Below, piece by piece: positions 35,141 through 44,659 of a DNA stretch of 64,000 nucleotides (position 1 is its first letter; each line of letters begins with the position of its first letter). The notes under the pieces were generated by a model. That model was not told where the DNA came from and searched no databases. It saw only the letters and a program-made list of their open reading frames with translations. This DNA is from Lacibacter sediminis (GTDB taxonomy: Bacteria; Bacteroidota; Bacteroidia; Chitinophagales; Chitinophagaceae), in NCBI RefSeq assembly GCF_014168535.1, contig NZ_CP060007.1, positions 2,542,001 to 2,606,000 on the forward strand, given 5' to 3'. A program made the position numbers and the translations under genes.

Positions 35141-38100
35141 CTAGTCATCTTTATCAACACCGGCATATTCGCTCGGTGTTTTGCCAAACTGCTTTTTGAA
35201 CTCCCGGCTGAAATATTTTCGATCATTATACCCAACATTGTATGCAACTTCATAAACGGTCATATCTGTTTGCTGCAGAAGTTGTGCAGCTTTTTTCAAA
35301 CGCAGTGATTTTACAAATTCATTCACCGACATATTTGATACAGCCTTGATCTTCTTATAAAGAATAGGCGGGCTCATTGCTACTTTTCTTGCCAGTTTTT
35401 CTACGCCAAAATCCGGATCATCCATATGCTCATCTACCAGTTGTATTACACGGGTTAGAAATTCTTTGTCGACTGCATTAACAAATGTATCAGCAGCAGC
35501 TTCTGCAGTTGCAGTTGTTTCAGGTGCGGCAATAATCTGTTGACCGAATTTTTGCCGCAGCTTTTCACGTGCTGCCAACAGGTTGCGAACATTCAGTTCA
35601 AGTATTTTTGTACTGAATGGTTTGGTGATATAAATATCTGCACCGGTTTCAAGCCCACTCACCTGATCGTTCTGCGAGCTCTTTGCTGTGAGTAAGATCA
35701 CAGGTATATGGCTGGTACGTTCATCCGTTTTTAATTTGCTGCAAAGTGTAAAACCATCCATCTCCGGCATCATCACATCGCTGATAATGAGGTCAGGTAT
35801 CTGTTCAACAGCTGTGTTCCATCCCTGTAATCCATTTTCGCAGGTAATTACATTATATTGATCATTGAATGTTTCCAACACCAGCGTGCGTAATTCCGGA
35901 TTGTCTTCTGCAATTAAAATACTGAATTGTTTGTCTTCTGTTGGCCCGGCTATAACCGGTTGATGAGGCACAGCAATCGGAGCCGGTTCGGCCGCTGCTG
36001 TTTGTATGACAGGATTTGTTTCTGTCAGAAGATTTGTTTCGAAGTGGCGATTGCCTTGCAGCAATGTAACAGTAAAAACGGTTCGACCTTCCTTTCCATT
36101 TACAGGCACTTCACTTTCAACACTGATGCTTCCTTTGTGCAGTTCCACAATATTCTTCGAAAGCGCCAGACCAATTCCATAACCTGTATTCTGCAAGCCA
36201 TGATCTGCCACCTGGAAAAAATTAGTAAACAGTTTATCCAGGTACTCAGGAGCAATACCCCGACCATTATCTGTTACAGTAATGTTCACTTTGTTCTCTT
36301 TCTGTTCAACCATTAGAGAAATGCGACCGCCTTCCGGCGTAAACTTAAACGCATTTGCAAGCAGGTTAAAGAACACTTTCTCTAATTGCTCTTTATCAAA
36401 ATACACCGGAATATCTTCTGCTTCATGAATAAAGGAAACATGGATGTGCTTTGCTGCTGATGTTTCCTGAAAGCTGTTATAAATATCCTGCAGAAAAGGA
36501 ATGAGGTTGTACCGTTGAATATGCAGATTTAAATGATTGGTTTCTGCTTTGCGGAAATCCATCAGTTCACTAACAAGTTTCAATAAGCGGTTGGCATTAC
36601 TTTTTACCTGTGTTAATTGTTGCTGAATAAATCCATCGTTTTGCTTTGTGTCGATCAGTTTATCAACCGGCGCCATGATCAACGTAAGATGCGTACGGAT
36701 TTCATGCGACACATTGGTAAAGAAATTCAGCTTTACCTGGTGCAGTTCATCTTCTTTCTTTAATAATGCACGGAGGAAAAAGAAACGAACAACGAGGAAC
36801 ATTATGGCTGCGAATGTCAACACATAAATACAATATGCCCACCAGGTAAGCCAAAAGGGTGGAAGTATCTTCAGCTCGATCGAAGCAGGTGAGCTCCACA
36901 CACCATCATTGTTGGCCCCTTTTACCAAAAAAGTGTAAGAGCCGGATGGAAGATTGGTGTAAGTAGCTGATGCCGTAGTAACATCGTTCCAGGTTTTGTC
37001 GAACCCTTCGAGTTTATAAACGTATTTGTTTTTAGAGCTCTTAATAAAGTTGAGTAATGCAAACTCAATGGTGAATACATTTTGGTTATGAGAAAAAACA
37101 ATGCGTTTCGTTTGGTTGATGTTGCGGCTAAGTAATTTATCGTCGCCGTTAATGACAACATCTTTGTTAAATAACCGCAAACCTGTAAATACAACAGGTG
37201 CAACATAATTGTTCGTTTCAATTGCAGCAGGGAAAAAGCTTGTAATTCCATGATAGCCTCCAAAGAAAAATTCACCACGACTATCCTTAAGATAGGAGTT
37301 ATAGTTAAACTCATTGCCTGCAAGTCCATCGCTTACAGTGTAAGTTTGAGCAGTTTTTAGTGCGGGGTTGTATTTAATCAATCCTTTGTCAGTACTCAAC
37401 CAAAAGAATCCATTCTCATCTTCCAATAAGCTGATCACATTTGTATTGGGTAAACCATCTTTCTCCGTATAGCGTATAAATTTTCCATTGCTGCTGTTAT
37501 ACATAGCAATGCCACCTTCACTTAACGCTACCCAAATATTTCCTTTCTTATCCTGTGTAATGCTGTTTACAGGTAAATCGGAATTTATTTCTTTCATATT
37601 GTTGCCATTCACTACATACAAACCAGGAACTCCACCAATCCATATAGCTCCCTGTGCATCCTTATAAAATGTTCTTGCAGGAATGCCGTTAACAAAACCG
37701 TTAATACTGCTGAATGAAAGTGGCGTAAGTTCGGTTCCTTTTTTAATGAATAATTGCAACCCTTGGTTAGAACCAACCCAAAGTCTGCCATTTTCGTCCT
37801 CCATCAACGAATTGATTTCCGAGCGAAGCGTAGCTGCATCGTTTTCTTTATAGAGATGACGTTTGAATTTATTTTGCTTGCGGTCGAGTACATTTAATCC
37901 GCCCCCATGCGTGCCGCACCAGATGTTTTGTTCCTTATCTATCATCACAACTTTCACGAGGTTCGATCCAAGGCTGCCTGCATCACCCAGCTTATTTTTA
38001 TAAACTGTAAATTGGTTTGTAGTGCGGTTATAATAATTCAACCCTCCACCTTCTGTGCCAATCCATAAGTTATATTGTCTGTCTTCCACAATGCTGCTCA

Positions 38101-39223
38101 CCACATTATTACTAAGGCTTGAGCGTGTGGCATGATTTTGTAAAACTGAAAAGTTTGTACTGTAAGGATAGGTTGAGTTGGCGCCACCAAAATATGTGCC
38201 TATCCAAACAGAACCATTTGCATCTTCGTATAAACTGTAAATTGAATTCTGACTAAGGCTTTTTTTATTGCCGGGGTCGTTTTGATAGGATTGAATATTT
38301 TTTGTAACCGGGTCGATAATACTTAAACCTTCCTGGGTACCTACCCACAACAAGCCATTACGTGTTGATGTGATAATGCGGATATTATTATTAATAAGAC
38401 CAGAAGTGTTGTTGCCTGTTTTTCCAAAACGGGTAAATGAACCGGTAATTGGATCAAATAAATTAATGCCACTGTTTTGTGTGCCTATCCATAGTTGTTG
38501 TTTGGCATCTTCCGTAATTGTTGTTACATGAACAGCACTTAATGAACGGGGATTAGAAGGGTCGTATGTAAAGTTTTCGAAACGGTAGCCATCCTTTTGT
38601 GAAATCATGCGGGTAAGTCCGTTATTACTGCCTACCCATAAGTGTCCGTTATGATCTTCAAAAACGGCACGCACATTATTACCTGCGATTGAATTAATTT
38701 TTCCCGATTTATAAATTTTCAGATTGTTGGGCTGCCGGTCGGCAAAAGCATAAAGTCCATTGGAACTACCAATCCAAAGCGTACCTTTTTTATCTTCATA
38801 AATGCAGTTAATATTAACAACACCGCTGTTTAGGGAAATCCGTTCGAAAACATCTTTTTCTTCGTTATAACGGTTAAGACCTGAATACGTGCCTGCCCAA
38901 ACTGTTTTGCGTGAATCGCAGAAAAGCGAGACCACATCATTGTGAGATATGGTATTGCTGTCCTTAGCGTCGTAAACATAATTTTTAAAACGTGTGCCAT
39001 CGTACCGGCTAACCCCCATTCTTGTACCAAACCACAAAAAACCAGTACTATCCTGGGTGATCGAAAGAACTGAATTGCTTGAAAGCCCACTTTCAATAGT
39101 TAGATGGTGAAATGACATGGTTTGTGCGTTGCCATGTAACAGTATAAAGAACTGAAGCAATGCAAAACAAACTTTCCTGAATAAGTTGGGGAGTAGATGA
39201 AAAACCTGGCACATATCGTTCAT
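35141..39223 (-). CDS. Hybrid two-component system regulator (HTCS) of polysaccharide locus 1
   Basis: A 1360-residue one-protein sensor-regulator. After a signal/anchor region come about 700 residues of two-component-regulator propeller repeats (many LWIGTxxGL motifs) and a Y_Y_Y domain (about 730-800), which together form the periplasmic sugar sensor. A membrane span follows at about 805-830. Cytosolic parts are a histidine kinase (His840 in NVSHEIRTHLTL), an ATPase domain (DNGRGIAPEYLDKLF), a receiver with Asp1149 (SDVMMPEMDGF), and an AraC-type DNA-binding domain (about 1260-1355). The H-box has His where most kinases have Pro (RTHLTL). The gene is divergent from the SusC gene, and direct repeats there are candidate targets. 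The start at 39223 is chosen to give a short signal segment. Confidence 0.95.
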   Translation of the reverse strand: MNDMCQVFHLLPNLFRKVCFALLQFFILLHGNAQTMSFHHLTIESGLSSNSVLSITQDSTGFLWFGTRMGVSRYDGTRFKNYVYDAKDSNTISHNDVVSLFCDSRKTVWAGTYSGLNRYNEEKDVFERISLNSGVVNINCIYEDKKGTLWIGSSNGLYAFADRQPNNLKIYKSGKINSIAGNNVRAVFEDHNGHLWVGSNNGLTRMISQKDGYRFENFTYDPSNPRSLSAVHVTTITEDAKQQLWIGTQNSGINLFDPITGSFTRFGKTGNNTSGLINNNIRIITSTRNGLLWVGTQEGLSIIDPVTKNIQSYQNDPGNKKSLSQNSIYSLYEDANGSVWIGTYFGGANSTYPYSTNFSVLQNHATRSSLSNNVVSSIVEDRQYNLWIGTEGGGLNYYNRTTNQFTVYKNKLGDAGSLGSNLVKVVMIDKEQNIWCGTHGGGLNVLDRKQNKFKRHLYKENDAATLRSEINSLMEDENGRLWVGSNQGLQLFIKKGTELTPLSFSSINGFVNGIPARTFYKDAQGAIWIGGVPGLYVVNGNNMKEINSDLPVNSITQDKKGNIWVALSEGGIAMYNSSNGKFIRYTEKDGLPNTNVISLLEDENGFFWLSTDKGLIKYNPALKTAQTYTVSDGLAGNEFNYNSYLKDSRGEFFFGGYHGITSFFPAAIETNNYVAPVVFTGLRLFNKDVVINGDDKLLSRNINQTKRIVFSHNQNVFTIEFALLNFIKSSKNKYVYKLEGFDKTWNDVTTASATYTNLPSGSYTFLVKGANNDGVWSSPASIELKILPPFWLTWWAYCIYVLTFAAIMFLVVRFFFLRALLKKEDELHQVKLNFFTNVSHEIRTHLTLIMAPVDKLIDTKQNDGFIQQQLTQVKSNANRLLKLVSELMDFRKAETNHLNLHIQRYNLIPFLQDIYNSFQETSAAKHIHVSFIHEAEDIPVYFDKEQLEKVFFNLLANAFKFTPEGGRISLMVEQKENKVNITVTDNGRGIAPEYLDKLFTNFFQVADHGLQNTGYGIGLALSKNIVELHKGSISVESEVPVNGKEGRTVFTVTLLQGNRHFETNLLTETNPVIQTAAAEPAPIAVPHQPVIAGPTEDKQFSILIAEDNPELRTLVLETFNDQYNVITCENGLQGWNTAVEQIPDLIISDVMMPEMDGFTLCSKLKTDERTSHIPVILLTAKSSQNDQVSGLETGADIYITKPFSTKILELNVRNLLAAREKLRQKFGQQIIAAPETTATAEAAADTFVNAVDKEFLTRVIQLVDEHMDDPDFGVEKLARKVAMSPPILYKKIKAVSNMSVNEFVKSLRLKKAAQLLQQTDMTVYEVAYNVGYNDRKYFSREFKKQFGKTPSEYAGVDKDD

Positions 39224-39333
39224 ATCAACGGGCTTAAAAATAAAGATATTTAGATGAAACCCGACAACAGCTTCTCTGTTTCGTTTTAGTTTGTTATTGA
39301 AAATCAAAGGATTGTTTTTTCGTTTATAAAATT

Positions 39334-39363
39334 CACCCTATTCTTTTAGGTTTGTCACCCTAT
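39334..39363. promoter_or_regulatory. Direct repeats, likely HTCS/AraC-type operator before SusC 1
   Basis: CACCCTAT occurs at 39334-39341 and 39356-39363, 22 bases apart (about two helical turns), each followed by a CTTTT-type tract. Another CACC is at 39372. Tandem half-sites of this spacing suit the two-helix binding of AraC-type domains. The site lies in the divergent spacer between the HTCS gene and the SusC gene, 120-150 bases upstream of the latter. Confidence 0.55.
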
Positions 39364-39482
39364 CTTTTTTTCACCGAAACAAATATTGCATTCAGAAATG
39401 TGCTGCCACGAATCTTTTAAGTCTTAAGTACTAAGAATTCTAACAGCACATCCCTTGATTATTTACTTAAAAACTTCTGCTC

Positions 39483-42400
39483 ATGCGATTGCTGAAACAT
39501 CATTCATTGCCACCCGGCAATAAATTTCTATTCGGGTTGGCTGTTCTTTTTTTCCTTCCATTTCTCGTTTTTGCTCAATCAAAAACAATAACAGGCACAG
39601 TAAAAGACGAAAACGGAACGCCCGTTTCCGGTGCGTCTGTTGCCATTAAAAAACAAAACACGGGTACAACTACAAATGAGGCCGGTAACTTTACAATTAC
39701 TGCTGCATCCGGAGAAGTGCTGGTTATTTCGGCCGTAATGTTTGAACCAAAAGAAGTAACTGTTGGAACCGGAAACAGCATCAATGTTCAATTAAGATCG
39801 AAAGCCACTGAATTAAGTGACGTAGTGGTGGTTGGTTACGGTACCAGAACGAAACGGGATATTGGAGGTGGTGTATTAACGGTTGATCAGCAATTATTAC
39901 AAAACAGACCGGTAACGAATACGTTGGATGCTTTGCAGGGAACCACTCCGGGTCTTGTCATCACCCGTACCAATGGTCAACCCGGCCGTGAGGGACTGAC
40001 AGCGACGATCAGAGGCATCACTTCGCTTGGTGTAAATAATGCTCCGCTGGTTATTATCGACGGAGTAGAAGGTGACCTTAGTTCATTAAACCCCAACGAT
40101 ATTCAGACAATATCCATTTTGGAAGACGCTGCCTCTGCATCTATTTACGGTGCGAAAGCAGGTGGTGGTGTGATTTTGGTAACAACAAAAGGCGGCAGGG
40201 AAAATCAAAAAACTCGTTTTGACCTGACGACGATGTACAGCATCCGCACACCGTTTGCCCGTCCGGAATTGTTAAGTTCACGCAAGCAGGGCGAACTGAT
40301 AAACGCAGCCAGAGTGTTTGCCAATCAAAATAAAGATTTTACTGATCAGCAACTGGAGTGGTTCGATGATCCGAATGTAAATGATGTATGGAATGCAAAC
40401 AGCAGAACATGGGAGTACTACTACAATAATGACATGGTAGATATTTTGATGCGTAAACAAAGTACGCAGCGCAATGTCAATCTGAGTGCCTCGGGTGGTA
40501 GCGACAAATCCAGCTATTTGTTTTCAATAGGATATTTGGGCCAGCAAGGGGTCTTCAAATTTGGGCCCGACAGCTACAGCAGGTTTAATGCAAGGGTGAA
40601 TTATAATACCAGATTTTCTAAGATTTTCTCGCTCGATACCCGCTTGTCTTTTGTGAAAGAAAATATACTGGCCCCATCGGCTTCTATTACAGGCGAAGGT
40701 TTGATGTATAATGTTTATTCTATACGTGCAGCCCGTAACCCTATTTTCACGCCCGGAACAAATGACAGCAAGTACGCATTTATTGGTACAATATCCACCG
40801 CTTACCCCGTTTTGAAAGATGGCGGTTATGATGAGGAAGACAGGTATAACATGAACGGCGTCATTAGCCTCACTGCTAAAAAAATTGTAAAAGGACTTGA
40901 TTTAAAAGTTGTTTATAGTCCGGGTATGATTTTCTCAGCACGGGAAGTATTTGCAAAAACAGTTCCTCGTTTTTCGATTGATGAAAATATGATACCCATT
41001 CCAAGTACCGCAATCAACCCGGTAAATTCGCTTAATAAAACAAGGCCCTATACGCTTAGTCAAAACTTCTTCGCAACAGCCGACTACGATTTTAAATTAA
41101 AAGATCATCACTTCCATTTATTGGGAGGTACTGAATACAAAACCTATAAGTATGACTGGGTGCAGGCTATGCAAAGAGCTTTATTACTAAACAATTTTGA
41201 AACATTAAACTACACTACTCTGGCTACTGCCGATGTAACGAACGTAGCCGATAATATACAAGAAAACAGATGGTTGTCTTATTTCGGACGCTTGAGTTAC
41301 GATTTTGCGAGCAAGTATTATTTTGAAGGTGTACTTCGTCGTGATGGAAGTTCACGTTTATCTCCGGGTAATAAGTTTCAGACGTTCTATGCGCTAAATG
41401 CATTTTGGCGTGCATCACAGGAAGAGTGGTTTAAGAGAACATTGCCTTGGGTTGATGAATTTAAAATTGCTGTTTCATACGGTACGGCTGGCGGTGCACA
41501 AACTGCCAATCCTAATTCCAGCAACTACGATTTCCAGAGTGTGTTGACAAGAGGTTTTTATCCCTTCAATGATTCCCGTACCGCATTTTTGCAACAAGCT
41601 GCACTGGCGTCAGAGGGCAAGCAATGGGAGATCATCGAAACAACCAACTTCGGGTTTGATATTGAAGTGTTGAAAAGAAGATTACGGTTGCATTTTGATT
41701 ACTTCATCAAAGAAAATAACAATGTATTTGTTACACAAAATCTTCCTGAATTGTTGGGCGTAGCACCAAACAGCGCCAATCTGGCTGCAATCCAGGTGAA
41801 AGGCTGGGGTGTTACTCTTAAGTGGAGCGACAAATTCAGAAACGGAGGGTATTATGTTTCTGCTAACATCAGCGACGACAAAAATCAAGTTGTTCGCTTT
41901 GATGGAGCCAATACTTACTTCGCCGGAATTAACGGCACGATCTTAGGCATGTCAACCAACTCGATATTTGGTTACAAAGCAGATGGATATTTTGATACAC
42001 CCGAAGAAGTGCAAGGGTCGCCCCGCAGAACCACCAATACCGGCGTAGGCGATATCAAATTGCTCGACATCAATAAAGATGGTTTCATTAACCAGGGTAT
42101 AGGTACTGCCGCCAATCATGGCGATCTGGTTTATCTCGGTAATACAAACCCACGTTATGTTTTTGGTGTAAATGCCGGAGTGAACTGGAAGGGCTTCGAC
42201 TTTTCTTTCCTCTTCAACGGGGTTGGTAAAAGAAGTATTGTAATTGATCCTACTGCCAGTATCGGGTTATACGACGGGTGGAGAATGCCTTGGGTTATTC
42301 ACCAGGATTATTGGAGACCCGATAATTTAAATGCCAAATTCCCGGCTATACGTTTAAGTGACAGGGTAAACGACCAGGTTTCATCTCATTGGATTCAGGA

Positions 42401-42626
42401 TGCGAGTTATATAAGGTTGAAGAATCTGCAAGTGGGTTATACATTCAGGAATTCGATGCATAACGTAAAAGGATTGGGTGACATCAAACTCTATTTTTCC
42501 GGACAGGATCTTTGGGAATTGACGGGCATGTGGTTTAAGTATTACGATCCGGAAAACACGGGCAGAGTATCATTTGGTTATCCGCTTTGGAGAAGCTATG
42601 CCATGGGTTTAAACATTAGCTTTTAG
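39483..42626 (+). CDS. SusC/RagA-type TonB-linked outer-membrane transporter (locus 1)
   Basis: A 1047-residue outer-membrane oligosaccharide importer. A signal peptide (ending FLVFAQ, residue 32) precedes a CarboxypepD_reg-like domain (about 35-110, KTITGTVKDENGTPVSGAS). Next come the SusC TonB-box/linker (DVVVVGYGTRTKRDIGGGV) and plug signatures (LVIIDGVEGDLSSLNPNDIQ, SIYGAKAGGGVILVTTKGG), then the barrel, which ends in LNISF. SusC pairs with the following SusD gene (49-base gap) to take up glycan fragments in a TonB-driven way. It is divergent from the HTCS regulator. Confidence 0.96.
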   Translation: MRLLKHHSLPPGNKFLFGLAVLFFLPFLVFAQSKTITGTVKDENGTPVSGASVAIKKQNTGTTTNEAGNFTITAASGEVLVISAVMFEPKEVTVGTGNSINVQLRSKATELSDVVVVGYGTRTKRDIGGGVLTVDQQLLQNRPVTNTLDALQGTTPGLVITRTNGQPGREGLTATIRGITSLGVNNAPLVIIDGVEGDLSSLNPNDIQTISILEDAASASIYGAKAGGGVILVTTKGGRENQKTRFDLTTMYSIRTPFARPELLSSRKQGELINAARVFANQNKDFTDQQLEWFDDPNVNDVWNANSRTWEYYYNNDMVDILMRKQSTQRNVNLSASGGSDKSSYLFSIGYLGQQGVFKFGPDSYSRFNARVNYNTRFSKIFSLDTRLSFVKENILAPSASITGEGLMYNVYSIRAARNPIFTPGTNDSKYAFIGTISTAYPVLKDGGYDEEDRYNMNGVISLTAKKIVKGLDLKVVYSPGMIFSAREVFAKTVPRFSIDENMIPIPSTAINPVNSLNKTRPYTLSQNFFATADYDFKLKDHHFHLLGGTEYKTYKYDWVQAMQRALLLNNFETLNYTTLATADVTNVADNIQENRWLSYFGRLSYDFASKYYFEGVLRRDGSSRLSPGNKFQTFYALNAFWRASQEEWFKRTLPWVDEFKIAVSYGTAGGAQTANPNSSNYDFQSVLTRGFYPFNDSRTAFLQQAALASEGKQWEIIETTNFGFDIEVLKRRLRLHFDYFIKENNNVFVTQNLPELLGVAPNSANLAAIQVKGWGVTLKWSDKFRNGGYYVSANISDDKNQVVRFDGANTYFAGINGTILGMSTNSIFGYKADGYFDTPEEVQGSPRRTTNTGVGDIKLLDINKDGFINQGIGTAANHGDLVYLGNTNPRYVFGVNAGVNWKGFDFSFLFNGVGKRSIVIDPTASIGLYDGWRMPWVIHQDYWRPDNLNAKFPAIRLSDRVNDQVSSHWIQDASYIRLKNLQVGYTFRNSMHNVKGLGDIKLYFSGQDLWELTGMWFKYYDPENTGRVSFGYPLWRSYAMGLNISF

Positions 42627-42675
42627 CCTTTCAGGAAATGCAATCACTATTATTAATTATTACAATGTTCAAGAC

Positions 42676-44418
42676 ATGCGTTTAAATAAAATCTTTATAA
42701 TCAACTGTATTGCTGTTGCAGCTGTATGGCTTATCAGCCCCGGCTGTACAAAGCAACTGGATCTAAATACCAGGACAGTCATTACAGACCCGGTTTTTTG
42801 GAAGGACTCCAGCGATTTAATTGTGGGCACAAACTATTTGTATACAAGTATCCCTGATTTCAATACGCCTTTGGACGATCGGTATAGCGACCTGGCAATC
42901 AACCTAAGCTCTTCAGGTGCTTTTAATCTTAATCCAGTGAGTGATGGCAGCCGTCCTATTCCTTCTTTCGACGGGCAGTGGAATAATTTATATACGTTCA
43001 TAAGGGCTGCCAATAATGTAATTGAAAAGGCTGCTGGTATTCCCGATGGTCCCATGAAAAGTAATTGTATCGGACAGGCACGTTTCTTCAGGGCTTTCGC
43101 TTATTTTCGATTGGTAAGAACATATGGTGCGGTGCCCTATCTTGCCAAAACCATTAATGGCAGCACTGATCCTGCTTTATATACTCCCCGTACAAACCGA
43201 GAAGCAATTGTTGACTCTATTTATGCAGATCTTGATTTTGCTGCAAGTGTTTGTCCGCAGGCAGATAAACTGCCGGGTAGTACCGCTACTGCAGGCCAGC
43301 CCGGCAGAGAGTATGGACGTGTTACAAGAAGTGCAGCTCTCGCTTTGAAATCACGTGTGGCATTATATGAGGGTTCATGGCACAAGTTTCACGGTGCACC
43401 TCAATTTACGGGAACAAAGGATCCGGCAAAACATTTTACCATAGCACGTGATGCGGCTTTGCTTGTAATGAACGAAGGAAAACACAGTCTTTTTACAAAA
43501 GATGGAGCCTTGAGTTATCAAAATCTGTTCAGGTACCCGGGCGAAGGTTATACAAATAACAGAGAAAATATACTCGTAAGACTATATGGAAAGGATATAA
43601 GCAATGTTATTGCCTCTCAGTCATATATGCGTACGCAACTTAGTGATGGTGGGAATTCCGCATCAAGAACTTTTCATTTACTGTCACTTTATGCAGACGG
43701 ATTACCTGCTGGTAAATCTTCTCTTGATTCAAACGGTAAAGAAACAAGTCTGCTCACAGATTACAGAAACAGAGACCCTCGCTTTGTATTGACTTCATTC
43801 AAACTAGGCGATCCGGCCGCTTCTATCTCCGGTGGCAATCCTACTTACGGCAACACATACCACTATCATCAACAGAAATACTGGACAGGACAGGCAGACT
43901 TTTTAGCATCGCCAAATATTTTCTTAGACTTTATTGCTATACGTTATGGCGAAGTGCTGTTAAACTATGCAGAAGCTGTGTATGAATTGAACAATAGTAT
44001 ATCTGATGCCGATTTGAATATTTCTGTAAACCTGCTCCGTAACAGGGCTACGAATAATGATATTACAAAACTACCCTTGTTGACGAACGCTTTTGTTACT
44101 GCCAATGGATTAGATATGCAAACAGAATTACGCAGAGAACGATCTGTTGAACTGGCGTTTGAAGGTTTTCGCTACTGGGATTTGTTACGATGGAAAACAG
44201 CAGAAACAGAGCTGCTGAAACCAGTACTTGGACGTAAATACTTCAGCAGCGGCGTAAACTATGGTGGCGCTACTCGTCCCACATTACAGAATGGTTACGT
44301 TCTCTATCAGGCAGCAGATAAAAGAACGTTTAATGTAACCAGAGATTATTTGTGGCCCATACCAACTGCACAGATTGGATTAAGCAATAACACATTGACA
44401 CAAAACCCTAACTGGTAA
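42676..44418 (+). CDS. SusD/RagB-type surface glycan-binding lipoprotein (locus 1)
   Basis: A 580-residue surface lipoprotein. The lipobox region is WLISPGC followed by TKQLDLNTR. SusD/RagB signatures are seen in the N-terminal helices (FIRAANNVIEKAAGIPDG, IGQARFFRAFAYFRLVRTYG) and in the C-terminal RELAFE-type segment (LRRERSVELAFEGFRYWDLL). It closes over the SusC barrel as the lid that captures oligosaccharides. It directly follows SusC and is followed by a terminator-like hairpin, so the downstream lyase gene probably needs its own promoter or readthrough. Confidence 0.96.
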   Translation: MRLNKIFIINCIAVAAVWLISPGCTKQLDLNTRTVITDPVFWKDSSDLIVGTNYLYTSIPDFNTPLDDRYSDLAINLSSSGAFNLNPVSDGSRPIPSFDGQWNNLYTFIRAANNVIEKAAGIPDGPMKSNCIGQARFFRAFAYFRLVRTYGAVPYLAKTINGSTDPALYTPRTNREAIVDSIYADLDFAASVCPQADKLPGSTATAGQPGREYGRVTRSAALALKSRVALYEGSWHKFHGAPQFTGTKDPAKHFTIARDAALLVMNEGKHSLFTKDGALSYQNLFRYPGEGYTNNRENILVRLYGKDISNVIASQSYMRTQLSDGGNSASRTFHLLSLYADGLPAGKSSLDSNGKETSLLTDYRNRDPRFVLTSFKLGDPAASISGGNPTYGNTYHYHQQKYWTGQADFLASPNIFLDFIAIRYGEVLLNYAEAVYELNNSISDADLNISVNLLRNRATNNDITKLPLLTNAFVTANGLDMQTELRRERSVELAFEGFRYWDLLRWKTAETELLKPVLGRKYFSSGVNYGGATRPTLQNGYVLYQAADKRTFNVTRDYLWPIPTAQIGLSNNTLTQNPNW

Positions 44419-44478
44419 TCGAAATCTTATAATATAGAATTTTTAAACAGCAGCAGTTTTAGTTTTCATATAGCAATA

Positions 44479-44506
44479 GCACCTGTTTATTTGAACGGGT
44501 GCCTTT
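44479..44506 (+). terminator. Terminator-like hairpin after SusD 1
   Basis: Stem GCACCTGTT / AACGGGTGC (9 bp with one T-G pair), loop TATTTG, then CTTTT. It lies 60 bases past the SusD stop and 153 bases before the lyase start. It may lower expression of enzymes relative to SusCD. Confidence 0.7.
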
Positions 44507-44659
44507 TAAAATCTTTTTCGCATGACGTATGTATTGTTTACATCTATCGCATTGGCTTTTGCAACTACTGCAGCAGTTTGTGAAAATATACTCTGCATGA
44601 TACAATCGAACCTTGCGAAGTATAAAACTTATAGTCTTCAATAATTAAAACGATTGTTT

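Noticed and set aside
35927..36316. Long antisense frame inside the HTCS gene
   Set aside because: Composition is cysteine- and arginine-rich and it lies wholly within a well-supported kinase domain, so it is a shadow of the real gene.
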